Below, in pieces: positions 13,501 through 26,224 of a stretch of 64,000 nt of DNA; the stretch's first letter is position 1; every line of letters starts with the position of its first letter. Location: contig JAPXFQ010002814.1 in assembly GCA_028564705.1 (NCBI GenBank), forward strand, positions 1,922,001 through 1,986,000. Direction: 5' to 3'. The translations under genes and the position numbers were made by a program. The notes below the pieces were generated by a model, which ran no database searches, had not been told where the DNA came from, and saw only the letters and a program-made list of their open reading frames with translations. This DNA comes from Apricaphanius iberus. Taxonomy: Eukaryota; Chordata; Actinopteri; Cyprinodontiformes; Aphaniidae.

Positions 13501-16500
13501 GATCTTGAGTCATCTGTAACAAAGTGGGTGAAAACAAGACTCATCAACATTTGTCAAATCTTTATCATCATCCGCTACAGTCTGTTAATCTGAGCTGAGT
13601 CTTTGATTATGGCATGCTACACTGCGTTCTCGACTCACTATCAGTATCAGACGTTTGTTTTTGTCTTGCTATTTGCAGATGTCACAAACGATTCTTTTAA
13701 AATATATATTTTACATAAATAATATACAAAAATCTTAGATTTACTCACAATAAATGCCGTAATACTGTTAAAATAAAGCTGATTACCATTTTTTGGCATT
13801 TTTTTAGAGCAAAATAAATACAACAACCTGTTATCATCTGCTTGAAAAGAAAGTGCAGGCAACAGTTCAACAGACATGCAGCTAGTAGATTGCCATGAAT
13901 GAATGGTCCTTAATGTTTCACACCATTCCTTTCTGCGTTTTTTGAGACAGAAAAATTAGAATTTCCTATAAGCAAAAGAAATGCAAACTAGCTTTTTTTT
14001 GGCCAGCTGACCAGCAGGTAGGATAGCTATTTCTTGCATCTCATTAGAACGATCTCAAAGGGGAAAAAAAGTGTGATGGAAAATGTTAACTTTACCTTTT
14101 TTAAACCGAACTCTGACGAAAAACAAAGAAGGTCTTGATAAACTCAAATAGGTCCAATTCATCTTTATTAATCAAATTATTTGTAATTAATGTACAACCA
14201 ACCAAAACGTAAAATATATACGTTTTTAAATTAAAACTGTAAAATTTTAAGCCTATAAGGGATAATAGAAACTTGCTCTGAATGCAAAACGTTTAGATGT
14301 CCAAAAACTCTTCAGAGAAATTAATCTTAAAACACATTTTATTTAAGTACTGAGGAAAAACAATCATGTTTTTTTTGTAGTTGTTTTGTTTTGTTGTTTT
14401 TTTTGCCAAAATCACCTCTGTTAGTTTATCAGCACCCATATATATAACTACAAGACTATTTTAATTCCCACTTACTTTTTCAAGGTGGTTAGTGTTGAAA
14501 AATGTTTGATTTCATATATACGAAACCGATACTGGTATCGGGGCCGATATTGTTCTAATGTAATCGTACCAGTTAGCTAATCCATACCATGAACCGATAC
14601 TTAAAATGTGTAAATTCCGCATTATTCCAACGAATATCTTTTATTTGTCACTTGAAGTTTAAGCTTTCTGGTCGTTTTTATAATAAAAAATAAAATAAAA
14701 TTCACCATCATTTGTTGTAACAAGCAGTGAAGAAAATAAAACCTGTCTTTCAATTCATGTCATTTTTTATTTGGCAGAAGTATTGGCAGTGGTACTTGGT
14801 ATCGGCAAGTACTGAGATCCAAGTGTCCTATTGGTATTGTGTCGGTTTTAAAAAAAGGGCTTTTGTTGAATCCCTAATACCAGGCGTATAAATTTGACAC
14901 TAATCTCTTTGCTGCTTTTCAAAATGGGGAAAATAAGGGAACAGGTAAGACAGATTCAAGTCAGAAAAAAACCTAAAGCTCACCTAAACTCACATATATC
15001 TACAATCAGAGTAATAACTATAAAGCTCCAAAGAGAAGGATGATGGCGATGGAATAAAAGACTTAAGTATTTTAAGGCTAATTACTCATAATTGTCCATA
15101 AATGTAGATATGATGCAGCTAATCTAGGCTATTATTGTACAGAACTTCCACTTGAATACATTGGTGAGATCATTTTGTGAACAGGGTGACCGTCATTTGT
15201 ACGCAGTAATCATTCTGCCAAGAGTCCCTCCTCGGTTTCCAGAACCAAAAGCAGATCCTGATCTCAGACATCTTTCAACCTACGGCCCGATGAAGAATAA
15301 GGGGCGCGTCCTCGGAGACTGAAATGGGCCTAAGCAGGATGGAAATGACGGGAGTTGATAGCTCGTCAACTTACAAACGGTGCCAGGGAGGAACGAGGGA
15401 AAGTAGGAGGAAACGGCGAGAGAACGAGATAAAGGCAGAGAGAGGGGAGAAAAAAGGGTGGGACAAAGGGAAGATGGAATGGAGGAAAACAGAGAGGAAG
15501 GGAGATAAAAGCAGCAGGACAGGATGGATGGAGGGAAGAAATTAGATGAAATAGTGATTCCGAGAAGGAGTAATGAACATAAAAAGGATCTCAATAGCAG
15601 GTGTGAAGACTTAGAGCACACACTCCACGCTGTGAGGCGGATAATTATAGCTCGCGAGTGAGTAATATTTAGTAAAGCTGACAGTATGACAAAGGACGGT
15701 AAAATGTCTCACACGTCTAGCGAAAAGTTCGCACTTCCCTCCATCATAGCACAGTTTCATCAAATCAGTAACTACAAAGCAAACTAAGATCTGACAGCCA
15801 GGGTCTTTTAAGGGAAGAAGGACCAAATAGTTTGGATATATGTACTAATCTGAAAAGAAAAAGTCAGAGACGAATCACAGTACTATAAATATATACATAT
15901 TGCTCTTTTATTATCACATCTGTCCTGAAGCAGTTCTGCTTTCTTGTCATCCTTTCAAATATTTTTTTGCTGCACAGGTGAGAAATGGCTAAGATAAGAT
16001 CTCAATTCCCCTCAGGATTTTATAAAAAAACTCCAATCTATCGGACTGTCAGACAAAGCCCCTTTTTTAAAATAATTGTTTCGTTTTTAAATCCTCACCG
16101 GCATTATCTACCGTAGATCTTTTGTCTGGTCAGGTTCTCCATACGTTCGCGCCCCATCATGTCACCTCCGCCTCAGGAAACGTTTCATGTCACAGAGAGT
16201 TAACGTATCGGCGTGCCCTTTTCATAGATACATGCACACGCACACGGATCACACGCATCCCCAACGCCACTGCGCTCCGGATGAAGCTTCTCCGGCAGCG
16301 AGACCCCCCCCCCCACCCCCCCCCCCACCCCCCCAAGACAGGAAAAAAAAGAAAAGAAAAAAGGTCACGCCTGTTGCCCACATGACCTGCTGTTTTGAAG
16401 AGGATACCTAAAGTCGGCCAAGCAAAACTCAATTACACCCTGAGGGAGATGCACCACGTTTGCTGAACTCGTTCGAGCGATATTCTCAGTAGCTCTTTGA

Positions 16501-19500
16501 ACATTCAACAAGTGTAAGAGCGGTTCAAGAATCTTACTGAGCTGGACTTTTACACCATTTTCCTGTCCTCTTTTCTGTGCAGGAACTAAAGTTTGGACCC
16601 TCAAGCCTGTAAAGGGTGGATGGGTTTCAACTAAGGCAAACAGAACACATTGAAGAGACAACAAACAGGTGAAAGGTCAAACTTATACGGTTGACTTGCA
16701 GAGCTGAGATACACTTAATATACTACTTTCACCTTTTCCATCTTTCTCTGTTTCTCCACTGAATGTCAGAATACAGCGAAATAGGCCAAGAAGATGGCAA
16801 ACTACCTTGTTTGTTCCAACAGACCATGTTTCATAAAATCCATTCAAAGTCCATAAATCAGGCTCTCACTGGCCAGTACTGATTTTTTTCTTTTTTCTTT
16901 TAAATAGATTAATTACAAACTTCGCTATTCCAACTTTAAAAGTTGCAGATTTCCGGTTTTACAAAAATTAACAGTATAAAATATACAGTTATTTAAATTT
17001 GGGGGGAAAACTGCATAAATTAAGTTTTTTTTTCATCAGTACTGTTATGACTGAGTAGTATGAAGGCATACCAAGTACTTTTAAATGACAGAAAGAGAAA
17101 TTAACTAATACCTAAATCCGTATGGAGTGCTGAGTAAAAAAAACCTCCCACACCTCCTGCAAACCTGACGCAAATTCTCTGAACGAGACCAACTGAACTA
17201 TTTCTCAACTTACAAGAAAGACAAATGTGGCTGATAGGAAACATTTCTGGTCACAAAAAACACAGACATTAAATGTATGATGCCAAGAAGTGCCATTATC
17301 ACTTTTATTAATACAAATTGTTTTAAAACAACACCTGGCAAATAATAAGCTTTTTATGAACATTACGTCATTTAATAATTTGACTAATTAACAAGCCTTC
17401 ATTAGGCTTTTGTTCTTCCAGTTATACTCTAATTACGTCCTAATAAATATATGGAACAGATAGCGTAACTATAATTAAGGCTGCACCAATTTCCAGTTTC
17501 TTAACATCTGGTTAATTACGATTTTTCTTTGCTGCGGACTATAGAACATAGTAGAGAAAGAAATATGCTGTAGATACTTGTACATAAATAGAGGGAAATT
17601 TAGAAGTGATAGAGAAAAAGTGGTTGACTCCAATTTCTCGAAGATTTTTTGGTGCATCAAACCTATAACTGTAATAATCAACATGTCAGATTTTCTGAAC
17701 AGAACCGGGAGGATCGGTCATTTTCTATTTTAGATAAAAGAAATATTGTACACTCTAGTTGGGAGCTTTTGCATTTAAACTGAAAGTTGGGTATCATGAG
17801 ACTCTTTCTGAGAACCTCTATGAACCTCTAAGCTCTTTGGAAAGATCTCTGTACTTTATTTCATTTCTCTGCATGGCCGGTGTCTTTAATTTCACCTTTC
17901 TGGTAGCATTAAAGTGTGTTGAGGTCTCACTGTTCATAAATATCCTTCTGCGTTAAACTAAGCAAGCATGCATGGCTTGTTCTTCTATCAACCACTCCTT
18001 GTATCAGATTAATACAAGTCTCCTTTAGGGTCCAACCCAGAGGACTTATCCAAAAAAGGTCTGGAAAGCGGGCGCAGCAGAATGGTGTCTCTGACAGTTA
18101 CCAGCATGTCACCTCAACTTCATCAGCAGCCGTGTGTCGCAAAACGTGAAAGCATCCAGAACACCTGATAACTGTGCTTATCGTAGCAGCTCTCCAGATT
18201 AGATGCTGCAGGGGCTGAACCCCCGCCACACACACACACACTGCATACCTCGCCAGCAGCCAGACCATGTTTGGTGAGCGCCGGTGCACGCAAGATAAAC
18301 GTTAAGCATCGGCGACGGCGTGCGAGGTTGAGCAACGGAGCCGAGCCCGCAGTACTGCTTTACTGGTGCGAATCAGTGATCCATTGAGACGCAGACTCTG
18401 CAAGAGTGGGGAGGGAGGGCGTGATGTTGTTCAGCATGTGAGAGTCACACCAGCTAGGCTGTTGAACTTTGCCTCTCATAAGGTTACAGTTTATAGTTGG
18501 CCAGTTAAGATTCAAGGAACGGCAAATGTGAGAAATGATGCAGAAGAAGCACAACTCATATTCCTTTTTGCCTTGCTGCAAAAAAATCTAAATCCGTCTG
18601 GAAACTTGTGTGTGAGTAAAAAAACAAATAAAACAACAACAACCCAAATCTTTTTCCTTCCCCTCTGGCTAACACAAATCATTAGAGCAAAGACAAAGTG
18701 GTGCTGTCTAACCTTATGTTAATTCGTCTGAGTAAATGTAAGTCTCCGCCAGTCTGGATGAGATCCAAACATTTCTACAACATTAGACTCCTATGGCCAT
18801 TACTCTCCCCGTCTCCGTGTCTGCCTTTCACACAGACAGCTCTCGTCTGGTGGTTCAGCCCATGGACGGCAGAGAATTTCAGTTTCACAAGAGTCGAGAT
18901 ATTTATCACTCAAATGGTACGAAGCTGCAAAAAAAAAACAAATACTCTAATCAGAAATGTTATTATAATAATTCCTTGATATTCAGTCCGGTGTACTTCA
19001 TATCAAATCAGAAAGAAATTTACCAGAGCTCAAGGTCGTGGTATCAAATAGCAAGCAGTACAAATTTGTAATAAAACTGCAAAAAGCAGCAGAAGTTCCT
19101 TTAACCAGAACAGTTGCACATCATAACTAAACTTTTCAGCTCCAAGTCAAAGCTATAGAATGCTAAAATCTTGCTTTTTATTGTTTTCTTTGTTTTGATT
19201 TTATGTTTAGTTTATTTGGTCAATTAAAGTAAAAGATTGAATGATTGGACAAATTCAATTGGTCGATTCCCACAATTAACACAAATTTACAACAGAAACC
19301 CCTTCAGCATATCAAGACCTGAGATGAACCAACCTATCTGCTGGAGATGAACTGACCTGGCTTTTTTTCCTCTTCATGATTGTGGCTATTTGCCCTCCAT
19401 CAACGAGTAGTAAGCACTTTAATCCACTTCAGGAAAACATACTTTGATACATAAATGAGAATATTCTTATAGCTCCCTAAGTTTCTGTTCAACACTACTT

Positions 19501-21730
19501 TAAACATTCCTCTGATAGATCCAGAAAAACAAACAAAGAAACAGTCTGCAAAATTAAAGGCAGTTAAACAAGCTTTTTCCTTCATCAAAAAAGGTTATAC
19601 GCATAAAAATTGGTATAGGAAAATAAAAAAACTGACTGATAAGACGTCTAAAAAAAACATTAGCAACATATTCAGGATTGAACCGCCAATAATGTAATAA
19701 AATAAGATGAGTTAGATTAGATAAAAAACAGTTTTTGGTAATTTGACTGTATTTTGGGGAGAATTGAGCTGACAAAATAAAAGGATTGATAGGTAGGAAT
19801 TTCATGGATTATAAATGAATTTGGACCCTCTTTGATTGTATATAATTAGACATAAATTAACCTGTCTGATTTTTTAAGTGCTGTGAAATAACATCAGTTG
19901 TAAACTGCCACTATAAACAGACTGAGTTGAATTGGGTGTGTTTAGCTATAAAATAATGAGCGTAGGTTTAGCTTGAAGCAATCCATCTCATTAGGCCAGT
20001 GAAGGTTCAAACTGAAATTATCCGCTTCAAAGAACTGAGTTACTTATCCTTTACCTCATCCGAGCAGTGCTATATAAACTCACTGCATCCATAGTAACCA
20101 CCCACCCCCCACCCAGCTCTGGACCAAATATGGCATTACATCAGCCCAGCCATGTTTGGCTATTCAGTTACAAAGTGACGAGCCTTAATCAGATTTATTC
20201 TAAGAGAAATATCTTACATAATCTGATACACCTTTCTTGCATCCCTCCGCTGTGGATGGGCCGAGCTCTGAAAAAACAAGTCTCTGTCCTTTGAATGGAG
20301 ACACATCTGTGCCAAAGCAAAGACACACACAACAAACCTAATCAGAGATATTGTTCAACCACACCGAGCAATGTTTATAGAAACTGAACAATTGGCTTAT
20401 CTATAATAGGAAAGATTATCTAACCTTTTTTTCCTAACACATCATTCTGTTGTGTTTAGATGGAGAAGCTAAATGTAATCCAGCAAAGAGTTATTGCCTG
20501 CATGTTGCAGCAGCAGTTGTTTGAACTTCAATCGCTCCTCTGTGCTTCTCTGAAAACTGATTCACTTTGCCTCAGAATCTCCTTTATAGTTATGCTTAGT
20601 GCTGTGATGCAGTAAAACTCCAAACTTCCTGCTTTTCGGTTTATTTTTTCCTCTTCTATTATTACCATTGTTATTGCAAACTGTTAACATAAACAAGGTC
20701 ACGGTTTATCTTTAGGGTATGAAGAACAGGCCAAAAATGTGAGAAATTTCTTGGAAAACAAAAGTAGTGGAATCATTCAGGAGATGCTGTCCTACTTAGT
20801 TTTTAACCCCAAAACAAATATAGATGTCCAAAAACAGGTGGAATAAAAACACGCTTATAAAATTTTAGGTTAGATGAGAATTTTAAAACCATTTTGATGT
20901 ATTGTTAGCGAGATTACACTCTTCCCTACCATATATGGACAGTGACATCACAGCATATGTAGTCCAAAAATTTTTGGGTTATTGGATGTTCTCACCATAA
21001 ACAGCTAATAAAATATGAAAAAAAAATAGAAAGAAAAAAGTTATAAATTATTATTTATATTAATTCTGTTTTTGGGACAAAATGATATTTAAATATTAAA
21101 ACTAATTAAATTTTTCTTCCATGGGTAAGATATTTAAAACCTAAAATCACCAGCAAAAAAAAGAGACTTAAAATTCTCTTTTTTTACTGTTTGAGACTGT
21201 AGAAGGCGCTGTTCCCTCTCTACACCTCAGAGCTACTGTACTTATTGATTACTAAACATATATAGATGAAGAAAAACATCAAAAGTAAATATGTCTGCAA
21301 TTTTTGGATGAGGATCTGTGCTTTTAAATGTTTAATCTTTTCTTGCATTTTTAACCCGATGTAGAAAACACTAAACTCAGGAAGTGACGTCACTGAGTTT
21401 AGCATAAATGTTTGAGGCATATTTAGCAAATCTATATTCTGGTCAGAAACTAGCCGAGTAATAAAAAAAAACAAAACAGTGTGATGATTTGGTTTTTATT
21501 TTAAAATACCAAATATTGAGTAGAAATCCTAGCCATATTTTCCTCTTTAGAGCTCAAAACAGGTAATTGAAATTTAACTTGTCATTTAAATAACCCCCCA
21601 CAAAATTCCTGGTTTGAAAACTCATCTTTACCATATTTGGAGACGTCATGAATGGAAGCATAAACTTTGCTAGAGCAGGTTGAGGAGTAGACAGAGTCAG
21701 AACAGGGGGAAAAAACTGGAAACATTTAAC

Positions 21731-21767
<37 letters not shown>

Positions 21768-22053
21768 CTTGTTTGCCTTGCTATTTTCTGTAAATAATAG
21801 AAAAATACTGGAGAAAAATGGTCGGATCAGAAGGTGTGGTGAAACTTTTATAAGGTAGAAACTACTTGTAAAGTGAAGCAGTTCAGGTTTTCAGACGAGA
21901 AGGTTAAAAAGTGGACATTCCCAACAGAGCGGGATACCTGCTTATTAAGCGTTAAAACCAGCAGCTCCTGAGCTCCACATGCATACATACCTCCTCTTCG
22001 TGGTTGGTGAATTCACTCTGCTCGTTTTCCTTCTCTATTTTGCTGTTATTCAT
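403..22053 (-). CDS. rbpms: rbpms, RNA-binding protein with RRM domain (5' part; three coding exons, continues past left edge)
   Basis: Three minus-strand exons, 21991-22053, 4421-4498 and 403-441, join in phase 0 with GT/AG borders and give 60 residues. They read a short acidic leader starting [12 protein letters not shown], then the first half of an [17 protein letters not shown] contains the RNP2 motif LFVSGL, followed by [10 protein letters not shown] and [13 protein letters not shown]. The N-terminus, PLDIK rather than PVDIK, and SKQ rather than SRQ fit RBPMS better than its paralog RBPMS2. Family knowledge: the protein forms dimers through its single RRM, binds paired CAC motifs in RNA and controls splicing and mRNA fate, notably in smooth muscle. 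The exon carrying RNP1 (PVGFVSF in the family) is not in bases 1-402, so it and the C-terminal exons lie outside the window. Gene identity is strong; the exon list is incomplete only because of the edge. Confidence 0.95.
486..875 (+). mobile_element. Tc1-like transposon remnant in rbpms intron 2
   Basis: The segment starts with a degenerate Tc1 terminal sequence (AAAAGTATTCAGTTCC) and reaches a start-of-transposase region (AACAGCATCATGAAAACAGA) with the usual spacing from the end. It is related to the remnant at 34455-35310, which shares AAACAGCATCATGAA and a following CACAGC...GTCATGG. Only the left end and the first transposase codons survive. Confidence 0.7.
1166..1440. repeat. Interspersed repeat, copy 1 (family shared with 50569-50815)
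   Basis: Starts at AGGGCTTGACAATATAGAAA and runs through ATTGATCGATGTCGATAAA, AAGTGCCTCCCCGGTCATTT and an A/T-rich tail containing ACACAGAAACAAATCAAAAG. The same ordered blocks occur at 50569-50815. No coding content is visible. Likely a non-autonomous DNA transposon, but its ends are not resolved. Confidence 0.7.
1449..1551. repeat. (TA)n microsatellite
   Basis: About 70 bases of uninterrupted TA repeat, then an imperfect (GATATA)n stretch. It directly follows the repeat at 1166-1440. Confidence 0.97.
2160..3060 (-). mobile_element. Decayed LINE (non-LTR) reverse-transcriptase fragment
   Basis: On the minus strand a broken reading frame gives [12 protein letters not shown], then KGVPQGS (the conserved RT box B), then [15 protein letters not shown], and further on [20 protein letters not shown] and [18 protein letters not shown]. 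The order is that of the palm and thumb of a LINE RT. The YADD box has decayed and frameshifts separate the pieces. It lies in rbpms intron 2 in the same orientation as the gene. The clade is not assigned. Confidence 0.75.
4421..4498 (-). CDS. rbpms: rbpms coding exon 2 (RRM beta1/RNP2, helix 1)
   Basis: Twenty-six in-phase codons, beginning [18 protein letters not shown] and ending RPFK, with an AG acceptor at 4499-4500 and a GT donor at 4419-4420. It contains RNP2 (LFVSGL), the first RNA-binding strand of the RRM. No stop or frameshift. Confidence 0.97.
5118..5790. repeat. Putative non-autonomous DNA-transposon repeat
   Basis: Begins TAGGGCTGCACAATTAATCG, a terminal sequence type common in fish hAT-like repeats, followed by a denser, less AT-rich segment than its surroundings. 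A matching inverted terminus was not found near 5790, so the right end is a guess. Confidence 0.4.
14500..14880. repeat. Interspersed repeat with GATACTGGTATCGG palindromic start (related to 40684-40912)
   Basis: Contains several copies of GATAC/GTATC words and the block CATCATTTGTTGTAACAAGC followed by GAAGAAAATAAAACCTGTC. The same long block recurs at about 40850-40905. Non-coding; probably a decayed DNA transposon. Confidence 0.6.
16304..16334. repeat. C-tract: C11-A-C11-A-C7
   Basis: Two runs of 11 C and one of 7 C separated by single A residues, followed by an A-rich purine stretch. The minus (sense) strand of rbpms intron 1 is therefore G-rich here. Confidence 0.95.
21731..21768. repeat. 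(AT)n microsatellite
   Basis: Alternating AT with a single C interruption, about 220 bases inside rbpms intron 1 from the exon 1 donor. Confidence 0.95.
21991..22053 (-). CDS. rbpms: rbpms coding exon 1
   Basis: The ATG is the reverse complement of 22051-22053. Twenty-one codons follow, ending in ...NHEEE, and the exon is followed directly by a GTATG donor (21990 downward). The next codon, Val, starts exon 2, exactly where vertebrate RBPMS reads EEE-VRTLF. The start is chosen by match to the family N-terminus (MNN...KEN). Confidence 0.93.
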
Positions 22054-22560
22054 TCTGAGTCGGACTCTTTCTTTCTCCTCACTGGGAAGGTCGTCTTTTT
22101 TTCTTTTTTAGTTTGTTTCGCTTTGCCTTTCTTCCTCGTCCTCCACAGATTAAATTAAGCAGCAACCTCCGACTGAAACCCGAGCCTCTTCCCTCTAATT
22201 CGGAGACATTAATAATATGTCTTGTTTTATATTTAATCAAAGTAGTGAAGAAAGGGGATCGGCTGTGAGCGGCGTGTTTGTCTCAGCTGTCGAATATTCC
22301 CTCGGCATTCACTGGAAAGCTTTTCCGCAGGGCTTCTCTTGTTGCTGTTTCCCCCCTTAAATGAAATACAGTTTAATGTTGAGCGAAGCGCGCCGCAGGC
22401 AAACTTCTCTCCCCATCCCACCGTCCGTCCCTTCGTGCGGGAAGAGGCGAGGGAGGGAGGGGTTTCAGGGTGGGGTAGAGGGCTGGAGGATGCGCCGCAG
22501 CAGCGCCTAACCGCTGGAAAAAGCTACAGCTAGGGGGAGAGAGACATATCTGCATCCATC
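22054..22560 (-). promoter_or_regulatory. rbpms: Probable rbpms 5' leader and GC-rich promoter region
   Basis: The bases upstream of the rbpms ATG become distinctly GC- and CpG-richer than the surrounding AT-rich DNA, most of all at 22380-22520, with GGGAGG/GGGGT runs that could bind Sp/KLF factors. No clear TATA box was found. The transcription start is not visible, so the boundary between leader and promoter is a guess. Confidence 0.45.
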
Positions 22561-22674
22561 ACCTTTTGGACCAGCTGAATGTTATTTTAGTGACTGAAAC
22601 ATTCTTGAAATACTCTCCTAATGCACTGGCTGTGTTGTTTTGTTTTAATCTGACTGCTTGTACAAGTTGTTGAG

Positions 22675-22702
22675 TGTGTGTGTGTGTGTGTGTGGGGGGG
22701 GG
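22675..22702. repeat. (GT)n then poly-G tract
   Basis: About ten GT units followed directly by a run of 8-9 G, just upstream of the rbpms promoter region. Confidence 0.93.
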
Positions 22703-25496
22703 TTATAAATAGGACAATAAAGGGCAATAAACGCTTGCTTCTATCGTGTGTTTGCGTTAATGTTTTCTTTAGAACCACAAACCAAAACCAAACTTCATTT
22801 TATTTTATCAATGTATTTGCGAATAAAACATTTTTTTTTAAAAGTGCTGTCCATTTCTATTTTGTCCTCACATATCAATAATTTGCAGAGCTACCACTGT
22901 AGTACTCACTCTTGATGGTGAACTTATTTCCCAGTTTCAAGCCTTTTTCTGCTGTTTACAGGTTTATCTACGTGTGAAATGACATTTCAATTCACTATGG
23001 GTGACCGTAAGTGATCAGATAATTATTATCTAAACTAATTATAGACATGTATAAATATCAATTTTGCTTTCATTTTCAAGCGTTATGCATGCTGAAGTGA
23101 GTAGATCTTCATCACGCTAGTTAGCGTAGCGTCACATCAATTTCAGTAGTTTTTATTGGGTGTTTACTGCAATATTTGAGACACAGCTGTGTCAGGTCCT
23201 TAGTTTGGTCACCTTTGTGCATAAACACCTTATGTATGCAGTAGCGACCAAGATGTTATTTTCAAGATCCTTTTTCATCAGTGGCAGCCAGACTTATCCT
23301 CTAAACAAAATCTGGACTCAAAGCGGTTGCAAGGTGATGCTGCATCCTCACAGCATCATGGCAAATACACAATAGCGTGACAGGGTTTTAACCAGGATAT
23401 CCAATGTTAAATTAAGTTGATAAACCCATTACGGTTTCTGCCAAAAGGTCCTCTAAGCATCCAAGTTAAATATCTATAAGATATATAAGGAAATACATAA
23501 CAAGTAGGGCTTTTTACACATTTTAAATTTTTTTTGCCAGTAAGTATAAAGGTGGCTGTACTCCTAAAAGTTATTTTGACTATTACTTTTGCTGTTATGA
23601 TCCATACCTTCTCAATAAAGTTCAGGCTAAGAGCTTGTATGAGTTTCAACCATGCGATCAGGGAATTAGAGTATGCAAAATTGCATATGATGCTTAGGTT
23701 TTTGAAACTGGAGACATGGCTTTCTTGAGGAAAGTAATCTAACTTTATCCAAACTCTTTATCAGTCTGTTTAAAGAGTGACTTATTTTTACCACAGTTAA
23801 GTGTGGATTGTCTAACCTTTAACTATGCTGCATGACAGCTTTTATCATAAATAAGGCATCATGAGACAAGTTGTCACTCAGTTTGGTATGTGCTACCTCA
23901 GCGTCTTTGAAATGTAGCATTCAGCATTATCTATCAACTGTAACGAAGCACACTTGAGGAGACACAAACAATTATCAAGCTAATTGTTTAATACAGTTCA
24001 TGTGGGTCTTAGTTTACCGTTTCAAAACAGTCAGAAATGGTCTTTTTTCTTGTCAGGCGTCACTGATGTTACCCATTTTTGTTCAAATTTACCATTTGCA
24101 CTTCAGGTTGGTTATGCAAATAAGAACTGGAGACCTATAAGGTGCTTGTATGGCCTTATTTTTTTGTAATTCTGCTGTGTGAGCTCACCTAAGTCTGTTT
24201 GATTTATGATCCCTGAGTGCAGAACCAGCCAGGCCCCCGGAGCTATGGTAGTGATGTCTCAACTAGCGGCAGAGATGAGAAAACACAGTAAAGTTTACAG
24301 GCGCGCATGTTATCGTCTACACAGCAAAAGGCGCAAACAAAACAGCCTTTAACAGCAGCCATCAGGTGACAAGGCGTCCTCAAACACTCCCAAATATCAA
24401 AACATTTATTTTGAGCAGCTGCCTCACTCTGTATTCTGCGAGTTAAAGTTCAAGAGCTGACAGTAGCTCTTGACTATACATTTAGGTGACGTTTATTACA
24501 AAGGACAGACACTCGCTTTGTGTGACAGCTGGTACTGAAAAAACAGAGAGAAAATCCTTTTTTTTGTTTTGTTTGGGTTTTTTGCTGCAATTGCACCTCA
24601 AAAGCAACACAGAAAGAGGAATAAGTAGTCACCGTGGATCAGTCTCCGAGATTTCTCCTCTTTCCTCCTCCCCAATCATGTCTATATCAATTATGCCTCA
24701 TCTGAAGCATGCACAATGAAGAAGGGACATGGCTGAGTCTTTTTATGCTGATGAGAGGCAGTTGGGGATGATGGGAAGGAGGGAGGCTGTCGGAGTCTTC
24801 CAAGCAGATAAAAATGGAAATCTTCCCCCGTTTGCTGTTCACCACCACGTTATCAAAGCTTCCTGCAAGAGTCTGGGGAGCAATGCGGGGGAAGAGAGGT
24901 GAGGGGGGGTTGGGAACAGGGGAGGGTGGGGTAGATGTCCCAGCTGTGTTTGACAGTTCTCAGAGCGGTGCTGTGTGGTCTGATGCTCAGGGAGAGAGGG
25001 TGGTCCCCCTCAACCCCCCATAAAACCCACACACACACACAGAGTAAGGGGCGGAGAAGGAGGAGCAGCTAGGAGAGAGTTTGGTCACGGTGTCCTGGGT
25101 AGCATGTCAGCAAGCTTTGACGTGGCCCAGCCTTACATGAAGATATCTGTGTGTTATCTGCAGTAGCTGAGCAGAACGCATTGTCAGTCAGGCTACTTTC
25201 TTATTTTAGACGTGACAGGAAAAAAAAAAACGAAAAAAAACATGCATGATGTTCTCACAAAATAGTAGGCCTACTATCAAAAGTTTCAAACCAGCTATAA
25301 TTTCATTATACAACACTTTAAGGCATCGAACCTTCAGGAAATGTTTTAAAGTTATAAGCACTTTAGTTTGATTTGACTTTGTTTTTCACATGTTGTGGCA
25401 AAAAAAAAAAATATATTTTATTTTATTAAAACAAAGCAATCAAAATAAAATGAAACTATGTAATATAACTAAAATTTTGAAACAAATGACCCAGAT

Positions 25497-26224
25497 CAGG
25501 GATGCCCAAACTTTGTTTTTTTTCTCAGAGGGCAAAAATGTAAATCTATCAGAGGGCCATGGGCCAAATGTAATATTTTACTTGAAATGCAAATACCGAT
25601 AGCAAAGGATAGTAAAGTACTTTTAGCCATTGTAAAGTTATTCAAGATTCCTTTCTGTGTAGATAACATTAAACAAAATGTCCCAAAAAAATTGATACGT
25701 ATCAATTTAAAACATGTCTAAACTTCCTTATATGATGGATTTAGCGTTTAGGTCAGTAAAATAAAATATTTTCCAGTATTTCTTTAATGGCTTTTTTCTG
25801 TGTGCTAATTATGATGTCGCTCTATGTTGATAATAGGTGCTTAAGCTTGCAACCGGCATGGTAACCCGCAAACTTGGAGGTAGTTTGATTCAGTCCGTTG
25901 TGGCAGTAAAGGCTCATGGGAAATTATGTAAATTGATCAAATACGACTGTTTGTGGTCTTATAAAGTGAACAGATGTAAATATGTGCACAAATCTATTCT
26001 ACATGTCCCCCCTTTTAGTTCCTTGTAATTGTAACTTTTAGACCTAATTTGTGACCGTTCAGTTCTAATGTAAGCACCATGCATGAAGACTATATGCAGC
26101 CCAATAAACAATGAACAATGTTTGAACAATATAGGGTTTTATGTATAACCCAGGAAATCCCATGGCAAATTGAGTGGCTTGGAGGGCCAACTTTGGCCAG
26201 TGGGCCCCACTTTGGGCACCCCTG
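25497..26224. mobile_element. hAT-like non-autonomous element with 8-bp target duplication
   Basis: Left end CAGGGATGCCCAAACTTTG and right end CAAAGT-like sequence ending GGGCACCCCTG form a terminal inverted repeat (CAGGGRTGCCCAAA). The flanks are ACCCAGAT (25489-25496) and ACCTAGAT (26225-26232), an 8-bp duplication with one mismatch, as hAT elements make. Subterminal GGGCCATGGGCC and TGGCCAGTGGGCCCC are also inverted. The 728-bp interior has no intact transposase; short ORFs there are meaningless. Confidence 0.85.

Larger units (their letters stand above)
4499..21990. other. rbpms: rbpms intron 1 (17.5 kb)
   Basis: A long first intron between the leader-coding exon and the RRM. Apart from repeats at about 5118-5790 and 14500-14880, a C-rich tract (16304-16334) and an (AT)n tract (21731-21768), it is unremarkable AT-rich DNA. 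The scattered ORFs of 60-135 codons in it show no recognisable domain, and none is a known rbpms exon. Confidence 0.8.

Noticed and set aside
15280..15621. 113-codon minus-strand ORF rich in Ser, Leu, Pro and Phe
   Set aside because: Arises from a purine-rich stretch read on the other strand; no domain or homology recognised.
16122..16432. Overlapping ORFs across the C-tract
   Set aside because: Pro- and Gly-runs from C11-A-C11 in three frames; no coding signal.
21824..21845. GATCAGAAGGTGTGG, resembling the start of miR-383
   Set aside because: The match breaks after about 12 bases, there is no pairing arm nearby, and it lies in rbpms rather than in sgcz, the usual host.
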